Below are positions 25,283 through 36,421 of a stretch of DNA of 64,000 bases, piece after piece. The DNA is from Sipunculus nudus. Its lineage: Eukaryota > Annelida > Sipuncula > Golfingiida > Sipunculidae. The position numbers and the translations under genes are program-made. The first letter of the stretch is position 1; the number at the start of each line of letters is the position of its first letter. The notes under the pieces were generated by a model that was not told where the DNA came from, did not search any database, and worked only from the letters and a program-made list of their open reading frames with translations. The stretch covers positions 43,961,558 through 44,025,557 of the forward strand of contig CM049310.1 of the NCBI GenBank assembly GCA_026874595.1, given 5' to 3'.

Positions 25283-27207
25283 TATTGGGTCTGTGCGATA
25301 TTATCGGTATATCGCGATACAGTAATTCGCATATTGCACATCGCGATACGGTTTTCATATATCGATATTATTCAGTATATTTAAACGTGACTGAAACTGA
25401 TTTATTCAAGTTAAATTAAAGTTTCTGGTTCAACCTTTGACAAAAATGGATTGCAGTTAGTGAAACGCTGAAAGTGAGTTCCGCAGATACGTATCTACAG
25501 ACACTCCTCAGTTCGATCATTGCTATTCATACATATTCAAGTTGGCTTATTGGAACATTGGTTTTCTACTCGTTGTATTGGTACCTAAAAAAAGAAATGC
25601 CGAATAGTGGTAAAATCATAATTAATAATTTAATATTAATATTCCGTCTGTCACAAAAGGACTGACTTTGTATATTTAGGTATAGGGAGTATGACCAGAT
25701 AATTGTTTTTAAAGTTTTATTGAAATTATGAAGTATCATGTTTAGCCATTAACGTGAGAAACCCAGTTGGGATGTTTCATTTGGTGTAAGTTAGAAAGCA
25801 GTTTAGCAATCAGTAGGCGCTACCTGCATTCTTAGATTTTCATTTCTATGCAGCTTAGACTCCTGAGAACCGATCTTGTATGACGGTTTCCACAGTAACT
25901 GTGTCTGGTAGTCGAAGTCTTGTCTGCGAATTTGTTTAGGGTAGTTTTCCCACGAAATCATGGGGGCGTGTCGGCGCTAAGTTTGATGTGTGTTCACAAC
26001 GGACATCGTGGATGAAACTGCTGATTGGCGGAGACGTTTAGGGGGTGTTGTGACGTCAGTAGTCTCATATAAGGCGTGAATCCTAGGCAGTAATCTTGAG
26101 AAGAGCCGGAGCGCTTCTTGAGTGTATTGTCACCTGAGCGTGCCTCAGCAGTCCAACCGGCTGGTCTGCTAATTTTTGTGTGTCTCTATGGGCGATCGCG
26201 TCAGTGGTTATTGACAGTCTATGTCTGAGGGAGGCCACCTTGTTAATTGATACTCGATCTATAAAGTACTTCAGAGACAATAATATTAATTGCCGAAGGA
26301 CAGGCATTCTTGTGATGACGCGCGCTCCAAGGAACAGGCAAGAAGACTTTTGTCTTGACGCGAAACTGTGATGGTGCTGAATTTCGCTATAGAGAGTGCG
26401 TTCGGTATCTGGTAACTGGAGGACTACAGTAGACTGCACCTTTTCAGGGATATACTAGAACATTCGGTGTGCGGCACGCGAATTGTGTTTTATGGACACA
26501 ACTGGTTCTTACTGCGGTATGACTGTTGATTGTGTTGTGAACATCTGTATTATGCTTGGATTAGACTTTGCTCCATGTACACATGGATTACGCCAGGGAC
26601 CACCAGAACGTCTAGACTTCACGTGAAAGCGATGAGTCAAGTGATCTGGAGCATTTTGAACTGGTCAGTGTTGATCTGAGGGAGGCCCCCCCCCCCCCAC
26701 CAGAGATCTGTAAGTAACCCATTTTTTTGTTATTTTGACTGACTGAAAAGAACCTGGCCTGGAGGTTCATATCCCCCGTGGTGTGACGCCGTCTTTAAAT
26801 CCTGTGTGACTGCAGGTATGTCAAGTGTCAATTGAACAGCATTATTGATTAAGAGCAGCAGCCTTACGATGTGGTACATGACTATGATTGTGCACACTAT
26901 GTATCCCTCTCCGTGCGAAACCACAGTCCAGCCCTTATTGCCAAGTTACTTTCATACAGAAAACATTGCAGACAACATTAAAACACTTATTTCATTTTTT
27001 TTCAAATTAATTTGCATATGTCCTGTGAGGAATAAAAAGACCTGCATATATCATGATGATAAATTAATAACATGTTTAATGTATTGTATTACGAGAAAAT
27101 ATACTTATTTCCTGTAAACTGATATAATGAAAAATATCGCGATATGTATCGCAATACGCTACCACATATCGCAATATATTGGAATGCGAAAATTTTAGGC
27201 GATACCT
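25283..27207. mobile_element. hAT-like non-autonomous DNA element inside a minisatellite
   Basis: Both flanks are the same minisatellite (GTAGGTTTCGGTAT), so about 1.9 kb has been inserted into it. The ends are imperfect inverted repeats rich in CGATAT: left GGGTCTGTGCGATATTATCG and inner ATCGCGATACAG; right, read inverted, GGGCCAGGTATCGCCT then TATATTGCGATATG and ATCGCGATA. Ends of this type are found in hAT-like elements of animals, but that is from memory of family style. The G+C-richer interior (25900-26700) contains a TGACGTCA site and CATATAAGG at 26051-26080, which looks like a promoter. Open frames inside are short and unrecognised. Alternative: part of the interior is an LTR-type remnant. 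Confidence 0.4.
26051..26080 (+). promoter_or_regulatory. Promoter-like CRE plus TATA arrangement
   Basis: TGTGACGTCAG is followed about 15 bp later by CATATAAGG, the usual spacing of an upstream activator and a TATA box, within a locally CpG-richer stretch inside the element at 25283-27207. No attached reading frame was identified. Confidence 0.3.
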
Positions 27208-27482
27208 GGCCCTTTTCGGTATATGTAGGTTTCGGTTATGTAGGTTTCGGTATATGTAGGTTTTCGGTATATGTAAGTTTTCGGTGTATTGTAGGTTTCA
27301 ATATATGTAGGTTTTCGGTATATGTAGGCGTCGGTATATGTAGGTTTTCGGTATAGGTAGGTTTCGGTATAATATGTAGGTTTTGTTTTATGTAGGTTTC
27401 AATATATGTAGGTATATGTAGGCGTCGGAATATGTAGGTTTTCGGTATATGTAGGTTTTTGGTGTATGTAGGCTTCGGTATA
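27208..27482. repeat. Minisatellite, about 17-bp unit GGTATATGTAGGTTTTC
   Basis: About 16 imperfect copies with variants (GGCGTCGG, AATATATG). Its left part lies at 25240-25282, on the other side of the inserted element. Open frames here on both strands (Tyr/Val/Gly and Pro/Thr rich) are repeat artefacts. Confidence 0.9.
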
Positions 27483-29427
27483 AGTTCCCTTGAGTTCATA
27501 TATTGTTCACAGCTGACGCATGGTGCTTTCTCAAAATTTACTGCAACTCGTTGGTCCAACGACACAAACCAGACATTAAAAGTTTTTAACTCGAACAATA
27601 GCCACGTAGTGGTTAGTCATTCAGTCAAAGCAATATTGCTTGCATATTGTATCGCACAACTCATCAGGACAGAATTGCCTGTAATCTTACCCAAATTTTC
27701 TCCTCTCTGTAAAATGAAAAAAAAATTATTATTTTATATATTTATACAAGTAATAATAAAATAAGGTATAATAAATTAATAGTACATAAACGCCATAGCA
27801 GGCCGGCGGAAACATTTTAAGATTAGACAGGCACAACAGGCTCAGCCAGGCAAAACGCCATATATTGTGACTGACTTTTGGTTCACTATGGTTTCCAATT
27901 CGCGACATTTCGATGGTGAAGTTGAAAATGACGCGCCACATGCACAGGTGAATAGTAAATTATTCTATGGCTTCAATGGCATCTCACGTTTATTGTGTCT
28001 GTAGCGTCAATATTAGCATACATTTCTTGTTTACCGTAATTCAAAGTAAATAATTTAAATAATATCAAAACGTGAAAACTTCAGAACAAGATCAAACATC
28101 TATTTTTATTTTACAACCTCCTAGAGTCGTCTGGGTTATATGGCAAGGTTACATGGCTTCTCCCAAGGGCTACAGTAGTTTTAAAGGGACATAATCAGGA
28201 GCAATAGTGTGCCTAATCTTTCACACTATCTGTCTATTTTTGCTATATACAAAGGTTTCCAGGCAAAAGCATCCAAGCAAAAAGTCTCAGTGTCTTCCCT
28301 TGAGCTGTTTAACACCTTGTTTTGGTTCTACGTGCTAGTAAACAAGGTTCACGTGTGTCTGTTTACAATAACAAGGCCGCATGACTGGAGGTCAGATTTT
28401 GCACATGCGCAACAGATCCCAGACAAAGAGTAGTCCAAACTGGTGCATGTACATACAAGGACCTCGTGTCCGCTGATCTACTGACTGAGGTGTTGTGGCC
28501 CTCCGATGCATGGAGTCCCATGCCTTCTATTGATGTTGACGCCTGTGGTCGCGCCCGGTGTACTGTTTTTAATACACGTGTACCTCATGCCAACAGTTGT
28601 AGGACAATAAATTTTCAGTGTTAATTCAACATGCATGATAGCTGATTGGGCCTCTTTAAGAATACACGTATTTATGATAATAAGCAAGCAATAATCACCT
28701 TAATCTGCAAGCGACTAATAGCCTTGGCTGTAATCAGGCGGATAAAAATGTTTTGAAATAAACAGACTGAGATATGTATTTGTTAGATATTTAGTTGAAT
28801 TTTTTCATTTAACAGTAATGCTTTGGTTTAAAGGGATTATTCCGATATGTGACGTCTATTAACCAAAGATAATCACCTGAACTTTATAAAAATAGGTCAA
28901 ACGCAAATCAAACATCACACAGGTTGTTTGTATTGTTTATATCCATTTGTCTATAAAAAGTTGGAGGAGCTGCAAAATTAATCCAAACATATGCAACAAG
29001 GACATCAGGTGGAAAATAATACGAACGAGTTTCGGAAAGGCCACCAATGCATCAACCACCTTAGGCCACATGTTTCTTGTTTTTCGAAATTGGAGCATGT
29101 AACCTGCACACTGAAGGTTAAGGATTTCATCCAGATCCCAGACTTTGCCCTGATTTGATTGGCTGGTACACATATGACATCATGGCCTGAATGTTATCAA
29201 CAACTCAGACCCTAAAGCTTGTAAACATGCACATACATCCGTCACAGGGGCGTTATAAAAGCTTTTCTAAACAGGAATAACAGGTCATTTGTATATACGC
29301 AGAATAAGCCAGAAATCATATAAAGTCTACAGAAAATGTAGGTGAATAGCTGGCTTTAATTTTAGTTTATTATTTATGAATCATTCATTTTTTCAAGCTT
29401 ACAATTCTGAACGTTCCTGCAAATTTA
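27483..29427. other. Gene-free stretch
   Basis: Several 70-100-codon open frames occur on both strands, none with recognisable protein character or flanking splice pattern. G+C content is slightly above the surroundings from about 28 kb on. Confidence 0.4.
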
Positions 29428-29631
29428 CAGTGGCGGATCCAGGATTTAGGAAAAGGAGGGATCCAACTCGAGAAGACTAACGACAAAACCTTAAAAGGTC
29501 CTCAGGTCCGAAAAGGTAGGGTCTAAGCCGGGAACATGGGTCAGAAATCCCTTTAAAAAGGTTGCAGCGGCTTTAAAAGAGGGGGGGGGGGGGTCCGGAC
29601 CCCTTGGACCCTCCACTTGGATCCGCTTTTG
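29428..29631. mobile_element. Short hAT-like MITE
   Basis: 204 bp bounded by inverted repeats: left CAGTGGCGGATCCAGGATTT, right (read inverted) CAAAAGCGGATCCAAGTGGA. It contains a run of about 14 G at 29580-29593. Ends centred on GGCGGATCCAG are common on small non-autonomous elements of aquatic invertebrates. No convincing 8-bp target duplication. Confidence 0.5.
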
Positions 29632-30773
29632 ATTTATAATATGAATATACCAAATTTGAACAGGTACTCCCATGTGGAACAGACTTAAATCCGTCCTCTA
29701 GAGTTCAGACACCTGACCGGACCTGCATGGTCCCGTATTTCGCCAAACATTGGTAAGGCCAAACATTGTCCTGCTGGCCTCCGTCCGGTAATGTTAAGGC
29801 AGGTAACTTGCATAGAGGAAGGAATATTTATTTAGTAGAAGCAAGAGAATCCATTGTATCACTGAAAGTTGGACCCATTTAAGTGCGTATATTTCCACTG
29901 TTTGAGACTGGAGGTGCATTTATAAATTCACGGCTCTATTTATAAATCTATTTGGTAAAAGATTTACAGACATACGAAGCTATCGCGAAACGCTTGGGAT
30001 CCAAAGAAATAATCCCTTTGCCAAACCTCTTTCGGCTCAGGTGCTCAACTGGCCAAATAATGCACGCGTGTAGTGTGTCTGTGCGTCAGACGAAAAAATC
30101 TGTTGTTTACACACACAAGCACCTCGGGATCATCTGCGTCATGGCTCATTCAATTGCACTTGAAAATGACGAAATAGCCGTTGCAAATGACGACGTATTA
30201 TACCGAAGCCAATTATCCTGTTGCCACACCAGGTTATGAAAATAGCGTTCAGGTTGAATTGATTGACATGATTAATATTTCAGATGGAAGGTTTACAAGA
30301 GGATATGAACTAAATAAGATGAAAAAACACGCACGTGATGGGTACAGCTGATTTTGACAAATAGAGAATGCTTCTTTAATATTAAGGCAGAAGAAAACAT
30401 TTATAAAAACTACACTTATAAAGCATTATATATTAACATCTTTACAATGTTAAAGAATGAAGCATGTACCAGGTCAAAGTGAAAACCATGAAACCACACT
30501 ACGGTGATATAGATGTTCCTGACGTACCTCGGACCGCGTTCCCTACATAGTTATCACATGAGATTTGTCTATATTATTAACCGAGGCGTGATATAACCAT
30601 ACAAAACCATGTTTGAAAAAAGAGAAGCATGACAAAACAATTAGTCACATTGTATGCGTGGGTTCAGCGACAATTATACACGTTTGACTGTACTGTTTTC
30701 CACACACCTGCACACCACCACAGAAGAAGCACACCAGGACCTGTTCAGCGGCAGCACCGGGTTTCACTTTAAC
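29632..30773. other. Gene-free stretch upstream of the 30.8-kb gene model
   Basis: Nothing recognised. If the downstream model is right, its promoter lies here; no clear TATA box is visible close to 30774. Confidence 0.4.
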
Positions 30774-32646
30774 ATGGCAAGGTGAGACATGCATCATATA
30801 CTGATAAATTCCGCTTCCCCATCTTCTGTTAGGATAACATCATGCATCTGTGTCTTCAGCATTGAAGCTTTGCTCCATACGCTTGCTGTAAACACAGTGA
30901 TGCCCTCCCGTCTTGACGTATTTTTAAGGAATTCCCACGTGAATGCCGAGAGACAGGCCTCTGAATTACCACTCGGCTTGATTTGGAAAATCGATTCACT
31001 CTCGCGATATTCGCTCTAGTGATATAACAATAGAAGCGATTTTATCGCGTTCGCTCTCAAGTTCGCGCTTTTGGAAACGCAGCTTAGCGCGCCTGTTGCG
31101 CCCCCCTCCTACACACATCCCTGCAATACATAATTCTTAGGTATTACATTCTTTATAGATAAAATCATTGCTGTTAACTTAGCTGACTTAGTTGAGCTCT
31201 AGGGCTCGGCCATCTGACCGGTACCAAGCATAGTTTCGTTACCTCACCAGCTATAGAAACTTTACATGAGGACCGATCTTGGCTAGTTCTTTTTGGAAAA
31301 CCTGAAATTATGAATAAGCTTTTATCAGCTGAAAACGGTAACAGTTTTAACGGTCGGCTCAACCCAGCGTTGTTGACTGTTCTGCAGGTTAAATTGGAAG
31401 GGCAGGCCACACGGCCGTGTTTCATTGACAGGTGAGTACGTCATTCTGGGTTCCTCGGTGTTATGATACATACCCTGGACCCGGGCTTGGTTCACACCAT
31501 TATATAAATGCGTGTCCTAATGCCCTGCTGATATACTAGTTCGGTACCTAAGCTCATTTTGGGAGCTTTAGGAGCATTTAAAACCGAACGCAGTCATCTC
31601 ATTAAAAATACACATTTCATTTTAACGTATTATACGGCTCTCAATTATATCGGTATTATATCAATTTCAGCGGTAGTGTCATGGATTGTCCTGTTACTCT
31701 TTTTGAAAAACTAGCATTTTTGAAAGTGTTTAAATATCAGCAATTGTGCCAGCTTCTCATCGAAGATGTATTGGCTTGAACTTATTTATGACTATTGATC
31801 ATTGATCTTTAATTGGTCAAATGACGTCATCACCACTTTTATTTATTTTTTTTCTATGTATTTTCTAAATGCCAATTACAGCAATATGTCAGTTTCTTAC
31901 CAGTAGTTTTATACGTTGTCCTGAAACTTATAAACAGGTGGTGCCACTTACATTTATGTGACGTATGAAACACTATGTTCCTCTAACTCCAGGCAGAATT
32001 TGACCATGATTACTAGTCATCTGATCAGACTTTTTTTTATTGTAGCTCGGGGGAAAATCCACGGAAACCGCGGCCTAAACAAGGAGACCATGTGATCAAT
32101 GTTGGGGTCTTGGATATCTTCATAAGTATAATTGATAAATTCATTGCGCTCGCTGGGCTCCATGAATTCGACCAATTGAAAAGTTACTTGGGGGATTCCA
32201 CTGTCGCCCTGGCGTATACACATCCACTCAGCTCGGGGGCAAGTCAACAAATCGAAGAGATGTCTGTGTATTTAGACCACAACCCAGACCCCAACGATCA
32301 AATATATGGGGACACTTCAAAAGATATGGTGAATCTGATTTCATCATTTATGGTGAGCATGACCCAGGTGGTGAACGGCAGAGTAACTTTCAGGGCTCGT
32401 GTGGACCTTCAACCAATGCGGCTCATTAAGGCTAAAGTCGATAACATGAACAACAGGCAAATCTATGTGGACCAGACTGCACTTAAAGAGTGGCTAAAGG
32501 ACAAGAAACATTCTAAGCAGACCTTCGAAAGTGCACGACTGGAAGTTGCTCACATGTTCAACCGTCTTGTAAAGGATGACGGCAGAGAGGTTGTTAACTG
32601 GGTAAATGAGCTATGTGAAGCCAATTCCCATTTTTATAAATATTAG
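30774..32646 (+). CDS. Unrecognised three-exon protein gene, 268 residues (model)
   Basis: Proposed exons 30774-30781 (ATGGCAAG, donor GTGAGA), 31234-31431 (donor GTGAGT) and 32046-32646. The last acceptor is strong (T8 tract, ATTGTAG). The three pieces total 807 bp, phase consistent, ending TAG at 32646. Exons 2 and 3 are well supported by an uninterrupted frame across a good splice pair. The first exon and the acceptor at 31233 are weaker; an alternative start is the ATG near 31309. The protein shows no signal peptide. Visible stretches: EDRSWLVLFGKPEIMNKLLS; a basic Pro/Lys patch ENPRKPRPKQ at the exon 2/3 join; hydrophobic NVGVLDIFISIIDKFIALAG; FRARVDLQPMRLIKAKVD; and a helical, charged C-terminus ending HFYKY. 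I recognise no family. It could be a lineage-restricted host gene or a captured gene. No AATAAA close behind the stop. Confidence 0.5.
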
Positions 32647-33690
32647 AGTACGATGGCTTTATTTGATACTTCAATTTGTTAAACCTGGCCATGTATTTAG
32701 ATTATATACCTAGAATTATCACAGATGAATAATCAGTGAATTTTGTTGCATTGACTGGATTTGTTTCTGTACTTGGGTTATACCTTTAGTTGTCATTGAT
32801 GAATAACTAATGCTTAATGGTTAATACCCCCTTTTCGTTCCTAAATGAGTATGATGGGAGTCTAGCCACACTAATTTGACCCATGTTAATCAAAGCTTGT
32901 TGAATTTTATAAGATTTTCAGCTTTTTGAATAAGACAAGTCTAATCACAATACCTGTTTTATAAAAAAGGAGACCCTATTATGTGAAGTTTTCAGAAACA
33001 TGGAACCATCCAGTCCGAAATCTGATTTGTATTAAAATGGTAACACATAAAAACTCTAAAATTTGAACTGCTTAGTTATACTGTTAAGTATGTTGAGTAT
33101 TATAGTACACCTGTATTCACTTTATGAGTGTGAGACAAAAATCCTGCGCTTGTAAGCATATTTTATATTAAGATAAGACTGCTTAATAAGTGGAATTCCA
33201 GGAGACTAATGATGTAGACGTGACCGGCCAATCGGAGACCAAATCCGAGATATTGTAGCATGGTAACAATAGTATGCATGCGCAGTGTTTAAATTTTTTA
33301 GTTCTGTGCAAAAGTTTTTTTTGCAGGCCCAGAACACAAAGAGATTTACCACGTAACTACCTTGATGTCAAGTTAAAACTTTCTAGGTCAAACGGGTACG
33401 ATTTGGGTCTTGTAAACGGTCGGATAGACGATGGGCGGACGGACAGACGACGGACAAAGGGTGATCGCAATAGCTCAAATAACCTATAGTTAGCTGTGCT
33501 TAAGACAGAACACACCCCTCAATCAGTCTTGGATCAGAACCTCTGTTACTGATGGGCAAATGTTTAAGGTGTCCCCGATAGAAAAACCGATAGCCTTCAT
33601 CATGGGAGCAGTGCATTCTAAACAAAATTCTGAGATATGTTGCTGATAGGTGGAGCCATCCCAGGAATGCATTTGAAAAGCTAAGAGGAA
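32647..33690. other. Gene-free stretch with a degraded family A terminus
   Basis: At 33405-33500 the order is GGACGGACAGACGACGGAC, AATAGCTCAAATAACCTATA and GTTAGCTGTGC, a worn reverse-strand 5' end of family A. Nothing else recognised. Confidence 0.45.
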
Positions 33691-34440
33691 ATGGCCCTGC
33701 TTACTGTTGATAATCAAACATTTAATATATTTTTGCTGAACTAATATTGCATGTGCACTTTTTTGTCAAAGATACAGGAGCCTCTCATGATCAAATATTT
33801 CTGGAAGTATCATTATTTAAGCTATGTGACAGTAATATGTGCATAAAATATATATGGGTTTGTAAGAACATTAGTCAATTTTAGGGTAAGGAAGAAAAAG
33901 AAGATGAACAGAAGTATAATAATACACATTTAATTTATCAACTTAGATAAAATGATGCCAAAAAAAATCCATTATCAAATGAGCATACTGTACATTTAAT
34001 CTCATAAGTATATTTTTTACTCTGTAATACATAAAAATTATGGTCTAAAACTATTTAATAAAGCAATAAGGATAAAACCATTAAGGGCCTTAAAGAAATA
34101 TGAAAGGATACATTTGACCAACAAAAAAATATGTTAATGTTATTAATAATTCTGAAAACAGATTAAACATATCCATATGCAAATTAAAAACAACTGAATT
34201 GTGGCTAAGATTACCTCTTATTATGGTTTAAGTACATCATTTATAAGACAGAACATATAAAAATTTACAGCTATATACTTAAGATATAGATTGTAGAAAT
34301 CTTGCATTCATTCTACACATAAAAAACAGGATTGTTAATGAATATAAGTGTCTTAATGCCATTATTGAACATTAGAATGTGTCAACTAGTACTTATCAAA
34401 ATCAAAATGTTATCATTTTTTTAATTGATTAAAAATAATA
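33690..34440 (-). repeat. Interspersed repeat D, copy 2
   Basis: Diverged copy of 23160-24440 without the internal duplicated insert of copy 1. Shared markers include GGAGCCTCTCATGATC, AACAGTAATATGTGCATAAA-like sequence, and TTTACAGCTATATACTTAA followed by GATATAGATTG. Confidence 0.5.
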
Positions 34441-34547
34441 AATATACAATATGTAGAGCATGGGACTGACTGACTGAAGATGAAGCAAGACCTGATTTTT
34501 TTTAATAAATAAAAATGCAATATTTATCAACAGTACCAAAAAATATG

Positions 34548-35697
34548 AAACTAGAATACGTGTAGTCAACAAGCGACTGTGTGTATCCGCCAAAATCAGA
34601 GTGGAACGGGTGAAGTGAGGCATTGATTAAGTGGCAAGGGGGAATAGAGTGAAGTGTTGCATATTAGCATGGATGTCTGCAGCCGAAATGTGTATGTAGG
34701 TTGCGCCACCTACCACAAAATCCAGAAAGCTGTCCAAGTTGTATACATATGCAAAATTTCAGGCAGATAAGTCAAACCACTACATGTATATGAGTGATTT
34801 TAGCATGTGGCAAACAAACAGACGGACGCTATGCCACCATTTTTGCGTATGATAAAGAGCTATGTGAGATCTATACACAAGCAAAATTTTGGCCCAATCG
34901 GTCAAATGGTTCCCGAGATATGAGCTTGGATGTCTGCAGCGTAAACTAGAATGTAGGTGGCGCCACCTGTCATAAAATCAAGAGAGCTGTCCAGGATGTA
35001 TAAACCTGCAAAATTTTAGGCAGATATGTCAAACCACTGCCAAGATATGAGTGATTTTATCCCTAGGCAGACAAACGAACGGATGCTGTGCAAAAATTGC
35101 TGCAGGTGGCACCACCAGTTTTGCGTGTGATAAAGAGCTATGTGAGATCTATACCCATGCAAAATTTTGGCCCAATCAGTTAAACGGTTACCGAGATATG
35201 AGCTTGGATGTCTGAAGCATAAACGTGAATGTAGGTGGCGCCACAAGTCATAAAATCAAGAAACTATCCAGGACGTATAGGCATGCCGAAATTCAGGTGA
35301 ATTGCAATAATATGAGTGATTTTAACCCAAGGCAGATGAACAGATGGACACTGTGCAAACATGGTTGCAAGGGGCGCCACCATTTTTGTGTATGTTTTAA
35401 AGCTATCCAAGGGCTACATTTGTACAAATTTTTTTCCTGATCGGTCAAACGGTTCCCGGGATATGTGGGTTTATGTGTGGAAACAGACGCACAAATGGAC
35501 GCTGAGCAGAGAGGAAAGGTCAGAGGTCAACGTCAATTGGTTAGGCACCAGTTAACATGTGACCCGATAATTGGTGTAAGTTTCAGAAAAAATCCATCCA
35601 GTAGTCTCAGAGGAGTTCTCTGGAAACGAACACGGCGGCGGAGGCAGAACCCTGTCAAAAGCATAGTATCCGCAACTTCGTTTTGGAGGATACAATT
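34548..35697 (-). mobile_element. Helentron-like element B3
   Basis: Reverse-strand family B copy of about 1.15 kb. Read on the minus strand it begins GTATCCTCCAAAACGAAGTT and ends TTTTGGCGGATACACACAGT, a worn hairpin, then CGTATTCTAGTTTC. Core blocks carry GGTGGCGCCACC at about 34958 and 35235. It retains the internal ATAATTGGTGTAAGTTT segment uninterrupted, which serves as reference for the B4/B5 junction. Confidence 0.65.
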
Positions 35698-35929
35698 ATA
35701 AGAACCTGTCAATTGGATGGGGTAGGATGGAGACAGAGTGTGGGAAAAAGTGAGAGTGACAAACCGTCAGAGGAGGGGGGGCTTTCAGTGAAGATTTCTA
35801 CTTCAGGCAGCCTGACCTAGAATAAGCTAAGTACCTTACATAACAAGCCCAGCAGGGTGCATGGCTATAACACCTAAACAGTAACCTTGCCTGATGAACC
35901 AGTTATGACATGGTCTCCTTAAACTTATT

Positions 35930-36269
35930 TATAGAAGCTGCAGTTTTTGATCAACTACTTTAACATTTCAGATGATAAAACCTGAAAACCTTATCTGTCC
36001 ATCATATGAAAACTAAATCAACAGTGCTTACATGAAAAAAGTGCCCTGGATATAGTTGGGCAAAATTTCAGGTAATGATTTTACATATATATGCTAACAG
36101 CTTAATGAAATTGCAAAATACTGATCTAACTGTTGGCATACAATTAAATCTTAATTAAATACAGTTTCATGCTTAAAAAAGGTTCTCTAGCTTCAACAGT
36201 TATGTTAAGTGATATCTTTACTGGTTTATCATAAGGTACATTATGCCATACATACCCATAACTTCTATA
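35930..36269 (-). mobile_element. Family A body fragment interrupted by B4
   Basis: Matches reverse-strand A4 at about 61660-61980 (for example TTGGGCAAAATTTCAGGTA). It breaks at ..CATAACTTCTATAA and resumes at 40059 with CTCAATACTGACC and TTTCTGGCATGTACATAGGA, so B4 landed in it. Confidence 0.5.
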
Positions 36270-36421
36270 AACAAGAATACGGGTAGTCGACAAGCGACTA
36301 CGTGTATCCGCCAAAATCAGAGAAGGACGGGTGAAGTAAGGCATGGATTGAGTGGCAAGGGGATATAGAGTTACATGTGTTAAATATTAGAATGGATCTC
36401 TGCCACATAAACATGATTGTA

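Noticed and set aside
26083-26439. 118-codon minus-strand frame in the hAT-like element
   Set aside because: No recognisable protein character; lies in the CpG-richer promoter-like interior, where chance frames are expected.
27144-27598. Repetitive open frames on both strands (Val/Gly/Phe and Pro/Thr rich)
   Set aside because: They follow the 17-bp minisatellite and have no start or splice support.
28937-29173. 78-codon minus-strand frame with hydrophobic C-terminus
   Set aside because: ATG start but no homology I recognise, no splice context and no neighbours; too short to support alone.
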